A DNA stretch of 64,000 bases, taken from an uncultured Bacillota bacterium (GTDB lineage Bacteria; Bacillota; Clostridia; Lachnospirales; Lachnospiraceae). The notes under the pieces were generated by a model. The model saw only the letters and a program-made list of their open reading frames with translations. It was not told the origin of the DNA and searched no databases. Shown in pieces: positions 1 through 6,784 of the stretch. A program made the position numbers and the translations under genes. Position 1 is the first letter of the stretch; every line of letters begins with the position of its first letter. Location: the NCBI GenBank assembly GCA_905200905.1, contig CAJKMA010000003.1:1-64000 (forward strand), given 5' to 3'.

Positions 1-75
1 ACAGATGGCGTTGATGATGTTTTACTGAAAATTATGCAGTCAAAACAGAAAAAAGTTAAAGTGATTTATACATAA
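1..75 (+). CDS. C-terminal end of an unknown protein (cut by window start)
   Basis: Frame 1 is open from the first base and encodes 24 residues ending in KKVKVIYT before a TAA at 73-75. A strong terminator hairpin follows at once (88-135), which fits the end of a real gene. The fragment is too short to assign. It presumably belongs to the mobile element backbone to the left. Confidence 0.45.
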   Translation, partial: TDGVDDVLLKIMQSKQKKVKVIYT

Positions 76-87
76 AGCAAGAGAGAA

Positions 88-135
88 AAGGCACAGCCTT
101 CGGAATAAAAAATCCGTTGGTTGTGCCTTTGTCTT
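88..135 (+). terminator. Rho-independent terminator after the leftmost gene
   Basis: A long hairpin has the outer stem AAGGCACAGCC / GGTTGTGCCTT (one G-U pair) and the inner stem CGGA / TCCG, followed by a T-rich tract. It closes the gene ending at 75 and insulates the defence cargo from transcription on the left. Confidence 0.7.
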
Positions 136-160
136 TGTGTAAATGTGAAACTCTGTTTAA

Positions 161-230
161 TCTTAGCGAGCAGACCCTTTGTATCCACAAACGGTAAAAC
201 TGTCGCAATCCGTATCGTCTTAGCGAGCAG
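161..230 (+). repeat. Left pair of cargo-flanking repeats (L1 161-189, L2 218-230)
   Basis: The 13-mer TCTTAGCGAGCAG occurs twice here, at 161-173 and 218-230. The outer copy extends through ACCCTTTG and TATCCACA to 189. The same sequences occur in inverted orientation at the other side of the defence genes: the outer extended form at 6682-6708 and the inner 13-mer at 6632-6644. Outer matches outer and inner matches inner, so the cargo sits between two nested inverted-repeat pairs. Confidence 0.8.
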
Positions 231-231
231 T

Positions 232-260
232 GTATTTGGGTAGCCACAACTACCAAATAC
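232..260 (+). other. Hairpin between the left repeat and the methyltransferase promoter
   Basis: GTATTTGGGTAG at 232-243 pairs with CTACCAAATAC at 250-260 with one bulged G. A second small hairpin (TTAGGAT, spacer TAC, ATCCTAA) follows at about 265-281. Neither has a U-run. They may be leader or recombination-site structures; no function is shown. Confidence 0.45.
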
Positions 261-315
261 CTCGTTAGGATTACATCCTAAGACCTGTGTTTTGATAATG
301 CAATTATGAAACCCA

Positions 316-345
316 TTGACAATTATAGCGCACTGCGCTATAATT
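316..345 (+). promoter_or_regulatory. Consensus sigma-A promoter overlaid by a perfect palindromic operator
   Basis: A -35 TTGACA at 316-321 and a -10 TATAAT at 339-344 are separated by exactly 17 bp, a full-consensus promoter 30 bp upstream of the first methyltransferase. Positions 321-345 form a perfect inverted repeat with 11-bp arms around ACT, covering the spacer and the whole -10. A protein bound there would block the promoter. The palindrome contains GCGC twice, so control by methylation of the promoter is also possible. Which factor binds is unknown. Confidence 0.8.
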
Positions 346-373
346 ACTGTCAGTAACAAGTTGGAGGATTATT

Positions 374-1351
374 ATGATAACTATTGATAAACTGTATTTT
401 AAAAACTGGAAATTTATCGATTTATTTGCGGGACTTGGCGGTTTTAGACTTGCACTTGAATCCTTGGGGGCTGAATGTGTATATTCAAATGAATGGGATA
501 TTCCAGCACAAGAAGTTTATTATGAAAATTTTGGTGATGTTCCTGAAGGCGATATTACTAAAGTAGATGAGACAACAATACCTGACCACGATATATTATG
601 TGCAGGTTTTCCTTGCCAAGCATTTTCTATCAGTGGAAAACAAAGAGGTTTTGAAGATAGTAGAGGTACTCTGTTTTTTGATGTTGCTCGTATTGTTAAA
701 GAGAAGAAACCGAAAATTGTTTTTATGGAAAATGTAAAGAATTTTGCAACACACGATGGTGGAAAAACACTTGAAGTGGTAAAAGGAACTATGGAAGAAT
801 TAGGATATACGTTCAACCAACGGGTGCTCAATTCTGTTGATTATGGTGTACCACAGAAAAGGGAAAGAATTTATATGGTGTGCTTTAGAAACGATATCAT
901 CACTAAGAATTTTGCATTTCCAAAAGCGATGAAACTTACAAAGCACGTAGAAGATTTTTTGTTAGAAGATACTTCATTGACAGAACACTTATATGTAAAT
1001 CGAGTGGATACTTATTATAATGATACGAAAGACGATGTATACAGCAATAAATCTATTCGTCTAGGTATCGTTAATAAAGGTGGTCAGGGAGAACGAATTT
1101 ATAGTACAAAAGGGATAGCCATTACATTTTCTGCTTATGGTGGCGGTGTTTTTGCTAAAACAGGTGGTTATTTAGTTAACGGACAACCACGAAGATTACA
1201 TCCGAGAGAATGTGCTAGACTAATGGGATATCCGGATTCTTATAAAATAAGCAAAAAAGCAAATCAAGCATATCAACAGTTTGGAAACTCTGTGGTTATA
1301 GATGTTCTTCAATATATTGGTATTGAAATGGGAAAGGCATTAGAGGCGTAA
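374..1351 (+). CDS. DNA (cytosine-5) methyltransferase, first of two
   Basis: This 325-residue enzyme would transfer a methyl group from S-adenosylmethionine to C5 of a cytosine in a short target, protecting DNA from the adjacent restriction enzyme. The family motifs are in order: motif I FIDLFAGLGGF (about 13-23), motif IV with catalytic Cys in GFPCQAFS (about 77-84), motif VI MENV, motif VIII PQKRERIY, and the C-terminal motif X around QFGNSVV. The start follows a TTGGAGG ribosome site. It has its own strong promoter at 316-345 and faces the R-M operon that lies on the other strand. The target sequence cannot be read from the protein. A second, different methyltransferase nearby suggests either an asymmetric target needing one enzyme per strand, or two systems. 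Confidence 0.93.
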   Translation: MITIDKLYFKNWKFIDLFAGLGGFRLALESLGAECVYSNEWDIPAQEVYYENFGDVPEGDITKVDETTIPDHDILCAGFPCQAFSISGKQRGFEDSRGTLFFDVARIVKEKKPKIVFMENVKNFATHDGGKTLEVVKGTMEELGYTFNQRVLNSVDYGVPQKRERIYMVCFRNDIITKNFAFPKAMKLTKHVEDFLLEDTSLTEHLYVNRVDTYYNDTKDDVYSNKSIRLGIVNKGGQGERIYSTKGIAITFSAYGGGVFAKTGGYLVNGQPRRLHPRECARLMGYPDSYKISKKANQAYQQFGNSVVIDVLQYIGIEMGKALEA

Positions 1352-1354
1352 AAA

Positions 1355-1651
1355 ATGAATGAGGTTGATTTTAGAAATTGGTTAGTAAAAAATAATGTAA
1401 ATCGAAAAGTTCAAAGTGATATTGTTTCCAGAATTAAAAAGGTTGAAAAAGAAATAGAAAACTGCGATATTGACGAGCAATATCGCAGTGACCGATGTGA
1501 ATATTTAATGTCCTTATTTTTAAATATGGGTTTAAATGATGAAATGAAAAAATATCCAAATGCTAAATTCCCATTTGGAAAGTATCATATGAGTACCTTT
1601 AGGCACGCAATTAAATACTATATTAGCTTTTGTGATGAGTCTTGTTTTTAA
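1355..1651 (+). CDS. Small unknown protein co-transcribed with the methyltransferase
   Basis: A 98-residue protein begins 3 bp after the methyltransferase stop, so the two are surely one transcription unit. It is charged and mostly helical in character, with a start MNEVDFRNWLVKNN that resembles the small helical N-terminal modules often found before nuclease domains in restriction proteins, but no nuclease motif follows. It could be a truncated restriction protein or a helper of the methyltransferase. Its TAA overlaps the stop codon of the convergent restriction gene (shared TTAA at 1648-1651). A perfect 12-bp inverted repeat lies inside the gene at 1461-1489. I do not recognise the family. 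Confidence 0.6.
   Translation: MNEVDFRNWLVKNNVNRKVQSDIVSRIKKVEKEIENCDIDEQYRSDRCEYLMSLFLNMGLNDEMKKYPNAKFPFGKYHMSTFRHAIKYYISFCDESCF
1461..1489 (+). repeat. Perfect 12-bp inverted repeat inside the small coding region
   Basis: ACTGCGATATTG at 1461-1472 and its exact reverse complement at 1478-1489 flank a 5-nt loop. As RNA it makes a very stable hairpin within the coding sequence. There is no T-run, so it is not a standard terminator. It may limit transcription or translation of the distal part or be a binding site. Confidence 0.7.
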
Positions 1652-2439
1652 AGGTCAGATTCAAATTCTTCTAAATCATTTTCATCCTGAGTTTTAATAA
1701 GTTCAATAGAGAAAATGACATTCATATTGTATGTGTTAGATAATCTTCGCACTTCATAGTCGCCGGAATTTTGTTCTGAAAGATAATATGTATAGTCCCC
1801 CATAATAAATCTGTCTTTATTAATTCTTTCAGATATATCAACAAAAAGTTTCTTTTCTTCTTGAGAAAATCGTGCTGTAGCGTAGTACGCTTTTATCATT
1901 TGTTTTATGGCAGGAATGTCCCTTTTAGCAGGTTCGCCTGAGCCACTTTTCTTTATACGGTAGTTGGCAATAATATTAAAATATTGTTCGAACTTGCGAA
2001 TTGGGAAAATGACATAATCTCTATCACAACTGATGACATACTTAACATTTTTATCTTTGTAATGTTCAATAATCCAATCAGCGAAAACACCCGTATCAAT
2101 ATCTAATGATTGTCCGGCTGTTCCTGCGTTATTAAAACGTTGAAAATCACTATTCATATAATCGATAATGATGTCCGTCATTTCATTTGGTTCGCTATGA
2201 TTGCGTGGTGAAAAAACAAAGACTTCTCTTTCTTCATCAGGCAATAATACAAACTGTCCTGATTGAGCTGATGCATCTTTTGCTTCGATATAAAAATCGA
2301 TTCTTCCGTTTTTAATAGCGGCAATATCTGATTTTGTGGAATCCATACCACCTTCGTGGTGGAAATCAGTTTCTTTTGTTTTGTAAAACTTTTTTAAGTA
2401 TTCATAACAACGTAATTCGAATTGTTCTCCTGGTCTCAT
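1648..2439 (-). CDS. Type II restriction endonuclease, PD-(D/E)XK fold
   Basis: This 263-residue protein has a nuclease core near residues 30-60: an upstream acidic position in GGMDSTKSDIAA followed by FYIEAKDAS, the E-x-K part of the PD-(D/E)XK motif. It would cut unmethylated DNA at the site protected by the partner methyltransferase. Its ATG overlaps the stop of the upstream methyltransferase (ATGA at 2436-2439), so it is the last gene of an operon C protein, methyltransferase, endonuclease, the usual order that delays nuclease production after entry into a new host. The fold call rests on the motif and context; the rest of the protein is unlike families I can name. Confidence 0.75.
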   Translation of the reverse strand: MRPGEQFELRCYEYLKKFYKTKETDFHHEGGMDSTKSDIAAIKNGRIDFYIEAKDASAQSGQFVLLPDEEREVFVFSPRNHSEPNEMTDIIIDYMNSDFQRFNNAGTAGQSLDIDTGVFADWIIEHYKDKNVKYVISCDRDYVIFPIRKFEQYFNIIANYRIKKSGSGEPAKRDIPAIKQMIKAYYATARFSQEEKKLFVDISERINKDRFIMGDYTYYLSEQNSGDYEVRRLSNTYNMNVIFSIELIKTQDENDLEEFESDL

Positions 2440-3419
2440 TGCACATATTCCTCCTTTGAATCTAAAAAATTTATTATACTATTTCTTAATGCTTGTATGA
2501 CATTGACTGTCATAGCATTACCTGCTTGCATTAGCAAGTGACGGTCGGTAACATCATTTTTCACTTTGTCAGCATATTCTTTAGGAAAGCCTTGAAGTAA
2601 AAGTGCTTCATAACCTGTCAATTGGTAAATCGCACCATTCTTTACATATAAAACCCCATCACGCTGGGCTCTTAATGTAGGACATTTTTCGGTATAAATG
2701 CGTAAATCATTCATTCTGGTATCTATAATTTTTCCTTCCATAGTGCGTATATCATCAACAGAATATTTGCCAGCATTTGTAGGATTGTTTAAGTAGTGTT
2801 TTAAAATGTTCAATCTTTCATCATTTGCAAGGTTATTATCGATTAGGTAATTCGATAATGCTGGGGTTAAAACAGGCTCTGGCCATTTAAATTTGGAGTA
2901 ATCGAACCCGAGCGATGTTTTGAAACCTACAAAATAGACACGTTGACGCATTTGAGGAACTCCATACTCCAAGCTAGTCAAAACACGATAAGATACTGTA
3001 TAGCCTGAAGTGGTTAATTCATCCAGAATCACTTTTATTGTTTTACCTTTGTCGTGTGTTACAAGACCTTTTACATTTTCCAATATAAAACACGTTGGCT
3101 GTGTCTCTCGTAGTATTCTTGAAAGTTGGAAAATTATTTGCCCACGGTCATCAGAAAAACCATCTTGTCGCCCGATAACAGAGAAAGTCTGACAGGGAAA
3201 ACCTGCAATTAACAAATCGAAAGCAGGAATTTTATCTCCTGTAATCTTTTTTAAATTACCGTAATTAATATCATTTTCTGTATTATGCATTAAACGATAC
3301 GTTGTATCAGCCAGTCTGCTAGTTTCAGAACGTCCAACACATTCTAAGCCTGCTTGTTCCAACCCTAATCTTCCTCCTCCGATGCCCGAGCAGAAGTCAA
3401 AAAAGGTTTTAATCTTCAT
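2436..3419 (-). CDS. DNA (cytosine-5) methyltransferase of the C-controlled R-M operon
   Basis: A 327-residue C5 methyltransferase whose motifs are motif I FDFCSGIGGGRLGL near the N-terminus, catalytic GFPCQTFSVIGRQDGF near residue 80, ENVKGL, PQMRQRVYFVGF, and a C-terminal QAGNAMTV. The longer open frame reaches 3467, but the start at 3419 (MKIKTFFDF) is preferred because it lies right before motif I and overlaps the end of the C-protein gene by 11 bp. It sits between the C gene and the nuclease gene in one minus-strand operon. It is clearly divergent from the plus-strand methyltransferase, so the two are not a recent duplication. Confidence 0.92.
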   Translation of the reverse strand: MKIKTFFDFCSGIGGGRLGLEQAGLECVGRSETSRLADTTYRLMHNTENDINYGNLKKITGDKIPAFDLLIAGFPCQTFSVIGRQDGFSDDRGQIIFQLSRILRETQPTCFILENVKGLVTHDKGKTIKVILDELTTSGYTVSYRVLTSLEYGVPQMRQRVYFVGFKTSLGFDYSKFKWPEPVLTPALSNYLIDNNLANDERLNILKHYLNNPTNAGKYSVDDIRTMEGKIIDTRMNDLRIYTEKCPTLRAQRDGVLYVKNGAIYQLTGYEALLLQGFPKEYADKVKNDVTDRHLLMQAGNAMTVNVIQALRNSIINFLDSKEEYVQ

Positions 3420-3633
3420 TGCGAATATCCTCCACAAGTAATTTGTATGCTTCAATGTCAAGCGCATCAGCTATTCGCTGAATGTTTTCCAAAGAAATAC
3501 TTCTACGATAACATTCAATAGCACTAATATAAGTACGATGCATACCACATTTATCTGCAAATGCTTCTTGTGATATTCCCATATCAGTGCGATATTTCTT
3601 TAAGTTAGTTCCAAATACTTTTACAATATCCAT
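3409..3633 (-). CDS. XRE-family HTH controller (C) protein of the R-M system
   Basis: A 74-residue single-domain protein with a Cro/C1-type helix-turn-helix (GISQEAFADKCGMHRTYISAIE, about residues 19-40), the size and layout of restriction-modification controller proteins. Such proteins bind C-boxes upstream of their own gene, first activating and then repressing the C-R unit. Here it is the first gene of the operon with methyltransferase and nuclease. Two direct-repeat sites of the form ACT-N3-AGT lie 39-64 bp upstream of the start (3672-3698), as expected for C-boxes. It has a good ribosome site (AGGAGG). Function is inferred from family and context. Confidence 0.82.
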   Translation of the reverse strand: MDIVKVFGTNLKKYRTDMGISQEAFADKCGMHRTYISAIECYRRSISLENIQRIADALDIEAYKLLVEDIRNED

Positions 3634-3671
3634 AGTTGCACTCCTCCTGATTTTATATCATAATAAAATTG

Positions 3672-3698
3672 CATACTATAAGTCTACATACAATAAGT
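3672..3698. promoter_or_regulatory. Two C-box-like operators in the divergent C-protein / gajA region
   Basis: CATACTATAAGT at 3672-3683 and CATACAATAAGT at 3687-3698 are near-identical direct repeats with starts 15 bp apart. The first contains ACT-N3-AGT, the half-palindromic form seen in C-protein binding sites. The pair sits in the 85-bp region between the start of the C gene (3633, minus) and gajA (3719, plus). A C protein bound here could influence both operons. Confidence 0.65.
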
Positions 3699-3718
3699 AT
3701 CAAGGAAGGGATTATAAA

Positions 3719-5362
3719 ATGGCTATACAAAAAGTAAAAATCCGAAATTTTAAGTGTTTCAAAGGAATTTTTGAATTAGAATTAAATAAAGGCTTGAATA
3801 TTCTCGTTGGTAATAACGAAACAGGAAAATCGACGATTTTGGAAGCAATACATATTGCACTTACAGGATTGTACGGTGGCAGAAATATTAGAAATGAACT
3901 ATCCCAATATCTTTTTAATAAAGACGTTGTGGATATGTATATAGAATCCGTCAATAAAGGGGTCCCTTTTCCGCCACCAACAATTGAGATTGAAATTTTT
4001 TTTGACGGTTCTATTGATGCAGAATATGAAGGAAACGAAAATTCGGAACGACTTTCTTGTGAAGGATTAAAATTTGAAATTGCCTTTAATGAAAAATATA
4101 GCAATGAATATAATACACTTATTGCGAAGAAGAATATGATGAGTATTCCAATCGAATATTACGAAGCATCTTGGACTTCGTTTGCAAGGCAAGCAGTTAC
4201 CATTCGCAGTATTCCAGTAAAATCAGCAATGATTGATTCTTCTAATTATCGCTATCAAAATGGTTCTGATGTATATATTTCGAGAATTGTAAAAGATTTG
4301 CTTTCGCCAGAGGAAGTAACTGCGGTTTCTCAGGCTCACAGGAAAATGAAAGATACTTTTATTGATGATAATTCCATCAAGGCAATTAATGAGCGAATAA
4401 GTAAAGAATCTTCGATAGTTGACGGAACAGTTTCATTGACGGTGGATTTAGGAACAAAAAATGCGTGGGAAAGTAGTTTGGTCACACAATTAAATGATGT
4501 ACCATTTGGATACATTGGAAAAGGAGCCCAATGTGTAATGAAAACTGAACTCGCATTAACACACAAAAATACGCAGCATTCACAAATAGTTCTTTTGGAA
4601 GAACCTGAAAGTCATTTGTCATATTCCAAGCTAAATCAATTGATTAAAGCTATTGAAGAAAGGTATGACAACAAACAGATTATCATTTCAACACATAGTA
4701 GTTTTGTAGCAAATAAGTTGGGGCTGGAAAATTTGTTGTTATTGGATAACAAACGAGTTGCACGAATAACAGAACTTCCTTCATCGGAGTTCTTTAAAAA
4801 AATTTCCGGATATGATACATTACGTCTAATCTTATGTAAAAAAGCTATATTAGTTGAAGGCGATTCAGATGAGCTTGTGGTTCAAAAAGCGTATAAAGAT
4901 GCAAATGGTAACCATTTACCTATCGAAGACCAAATTGATGTAATTTCAGTAGGCACTTCATTTTTGCGTTTTCTTGAATTGGCGAATGCTCTGAAGCTAA
5001 ATGTTGTGGTTGTAACAGACAATGATGGTAATGTCACTGCACTCGAAAAGAAATACGAACAATATATAAAATCAAACAAAAAAGAAAGTATTAAAATATG
5101 CTACGATGACGTTGTGGATACAGGAACTCTTACGATTGGCGAAAAGCCATATAATTACAATACTCTTGAACCGAAACTATTAAAAGCAAATGGCAATAAT
5201 GTAAGTTTATTTAACAAGATTCTTCGAACAGACTGTCAAGACATTGATGAACTGCGAAAGTATATGAAAAACCACAAGACAGATGTGGCATTGGCAATTT
5301 TTGAAACGGATGAAGACATAAAGTTTCCGGAATATATTTTGGAGGCAATAAAAAATGAGTAA
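3719..5362 (+). CDS. gajA: GajA-like OLD-family ATPase/TOPRIM nuclease (Gabija defence)
   Basis: A 547-residue protein with an ABC-type ATPase half and a TOPRIM nuclease half, as in overcoming-lysogenization-defect (OLD) proteins. Visible motifs: Walker A GNNETGKST at 31-39, Walker B VLLEEPESH near 290, a switch His in STHSSF, then TOPRIM with VEGDSDE (about 378-384) and TDNDG (about 432-436). GajA is known as a DNA-nicking nuclease held in check by nucleotides until phage replication depletes them. The open frame extends upstream to 3587, but MAIQKVKIRNFKCF at 3719 is the typical N-terminus and follows AAGGAAGGG. Its end overlaps the helicase gene by 8 bp. A generic OLD nuclease is the alternative, but the coupled UvrD-like gene favours Gabija. 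Confidence 0.85.
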   Translation: MAIQKVKIRNFKCFKGIFELELNKGLNILVGNNETGKSTILEAIHIALTGLYGGRNIRNELSQYLFNKDVVDMYIESVNKGVPFPPPTIEIEIFFDGSIDAEYEGNENSERLSCEGLKFEIAFNEKYSNEYNTLIAKKNMMSIPIEYYEASWTSFARQAVTIRSIPVKSAMIDSSNYRYQNGSDVYISRIVKDLLSPEEVTAVSQAHRKMKDTFIDDNSIKAINERISKESSIVDGTVSLTVDLGTKNAWESSLVTQLNDVPFGYIGKGAQCVMKTELALTHKNTQHSQIVLLEEPESHLSYSKLNQLIKAIEERYDNKQIIISTHSSFVANKLGLENLLLLDNKRVARITELPSSEFFKKISGYDTLRLILCKKAILVEGDSDELVVQKAYKDANGNHLPIEDQIDVISVGTSFLRFLELANALKLNVVVVTDNDGNVTALEKKYEQYIKSNKKESIKICYDDVVDTGTLTIGEKPYNYNTLEPKLLKANGNNVSLFNKILRTDCQDIDELRKYMKNHKTDVALAIFETDEDIKFPEYILEAIKNE

Positions 5363-6470
5363 TAAATTGATTATCGCTGCCGCTGGTTCTGGAAAAACTA
5401 CGCATCTTGTCAAGGAAGCTTTAAAAATTACCGATTCACGAGTTCTTATAACTACATATACAGAAGCAAACGAAAATGAGATAAAAAAGAAATTTTATGC
5501 AATAAACGGATGCATTCCAGAAAATATTACCATACAAACGTGGTTCTCTTTCTTGATACAACACGGAGTAAAACCATACCAGAGCGTGATTTATAATGGT
5601 AAAGTCAAGGGATTATTACTAATGAATACAAAATCAGGTTTTCGTTTCCGAGGTAAAAACGGGCAACCTGTATATTTTGGAGAGAGTGACCCTCAAAATT
5701 ACTATTTCAACAAATCACAACTTATATATTCTGATAAACTTTCCAAATTTGTTGTTAAGGCAAATGAATTGACAGAGGGGTTGGTTATTAAAAGAATCGG
5801 TAAAATATATTCTCATATCTTTATTGATGAAATACAGGATATGGCAGGTTATGATTTAGAGATTATTAAACAGTTATTCTCGTTAAATTCAGAGATATTA
5901 TTGGTTGGAGATCCTCGTCAAGTCACATATCATACTCACGATGAAGCAAAGTACAAGAAGTATGTAGATGGTAATATTGTGGAATTCATTAAATGTGAAT
6001 GCTCCGCATATTCAGTTGACATAGATGAAACAACACTTAATAAATCATACAGAAACAATGAACCAATATGTAATTTTGCCAATTCAATTTATAGCAATTT
6101 TTGCCCGTGTGAATTTGCTGAACACAAACCTACTGGACACGATGGAGTTTTCTTTATATCTCCAAATGATGTTGAGAAATATTTATCAACATATCAACCT
6201 ATGCAATTAAGAGATACGAGAAAAACAACAGTTAATGTAAATTATCCAGTCATAAATCTTGGTGAATCAAAAGGACTGACTTTTGATAGAGTTTTAATAT
6301 ATCCTACATCAACAATGATGAATTGGGTACTAGACCATAACAACGAAATGGTATCCAAAACAAAATCAAAATTTTATGTAGGCGTTACCAGAGCAAAACA
6401 TAGCGTAGCCATAGTTTTTGATAACAAAAAAGGCATTGAGGTATCGGGAATAACAAATTTTTCGTTTTGA
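5355..6470 (+). CDS. gajB: GajB-like UvrD/PcrA-type helicase, compact (Gabija defence)
   Basis: A 371-residue superfamily 1 helicase with Walker A AAAGSGKTTH at 8-17, Walker B FIDEIQDM near 154-161, a Q/GDPRQ segment (VGDPRQVTYH) and a C-terminal GVTRAKHSVAIV motif VI. In Gabija, GajB binds the GajA assembly and helps sense or process DNA ends. It is shorter than the roughly 490-residue GajB of Bacillus cereus I recall, apparently through reduced 1B/2B insertions, yet all core motifs are present. The 8-bp overlap with gajA indicates translational coupling, and a terminator follows at 6517. Low-GC codon use matches gajA and the R-M genes. Confidence 0.8.
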   Translation: MSNKLIIAAAGSGKTTHLVKEALKITDSRVLITTYTEANENEIKKKFYAINGCIPENITIQTWFSFLIQHGVKPYQSVIYNGKVKGLLLMNTKSGFRFRGKNGQPVYFGESDPQNYYFNKSQLIYSDKLSKFVVKANELTEGLVIKRIGKIYSHIFIDEIQDMAGYDLEIIKQLFSLNSEILLVGDPRQVTYHTHDEAKYKKYVDGNIVEFIKCECSAYSVDIDETTLNKSYRNNEPICNFANSIYSNFCPCEFAEHKPTGHDGVFFISPNDVEKYLSTYQPMQLRDTRKTTVNVNYPVINLGESKGLTFDRVLIYPTSTMMNWVLDHNNEMVSKTKSKFYVGVTRAKHSVAIVFDNKKGIEVSGITNFSF

Positions 6471-6516
6471 GTATAACAATCTTTTAGAATACAGACTCAA
6501 AGAACCTAAAATAAGT

Positions 6517-6555
6517 ATAGGCATTTATCAATTTTGATAGGTGTCTATTTTTTTG
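6517..6555 (+). terminator. Rho-independent terminator after gajB
   Basis: A 14-bp stem (ATAGGCATTTATCA against TGATAGGTGTCTAT, with G-U pairs) has a short ATTT loop and is followed by seven T. It lies about 45 bp after the gajB stop and ends the Gabija transcript. Confidence 0.85.
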
Positions 6556-6625
6556 TTCATTTTTAATCACAAAGGGTTTCAGGGATTTTCCCTGACGAGT
6601 ACCGTTTTGGAGCCACAGGAGTAAA

Positions 6626-6679
6626 AACAGTCTGCTCGCTAAGATGTTGCAGTACATCGGGCGGCAGGCTGTTTTTTTA
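6626..6679 (+). terminator. Second terminator, overlapping the right inner repeat
   Basis: AACAGTCTGCTCGC (6626-6639) pairs with GCGGCAGGCTGTT (6661-6673) around a 21-nt loop with one bulge, followed by a run of T. The 5' arm includes part of the inner flanking repeat (6632-6644), so the repeat may be partly a terminator element carried with the cargo boundary. Confidence 0.7.
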
Positions 6680-6708
6680 TATGTGGATAACCAAAGGGTC
6701 TGCTCGCT
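6632..6708 (-). repeat. Right pair of cargo-flanking repeats (R2 6632-6644, R1 6682-6708)
   Basis: These are the inverted counterparts of the repeats at 161-230. R2 is the exact reverse complement of the 13-mer. R1 is the reverse complement of the extended outer copy, with two extra bases in the middle. Together with the left pair they bracket the two methyltransferases, the restriction enzyme, the C protein and Gabija. Confidence 0.8.
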
Positions 6709-6784
6709 TTTGAATCAAATCAATACAGTAGATACGCTAAATCCGAAGAAAATTTTATCGCAATAGGGTGTCATTCGGCGGTGG

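Noticed and set aside
66..359. Minus-strand open frames of 66 and 97 codons left of the methyltransferase
   Set aside because: They run through the terminator, flanking repeats and the consensus promoter of the opposite strand.
3420..3467. Longer start for the second methyltransferase
   Set aside because: It would extend far into the C-protein gene in another frame; the start at 3419 gives the family N-terminus right before motif I.
3587..3718. Longer start for gajA with a hydrophobic N-terminus
   Set aside because: The extra 44 residues overlap the C-protein gene and the operator region; the ATG at 3719 has a ribosome site and the typical ABC-ATPase start.
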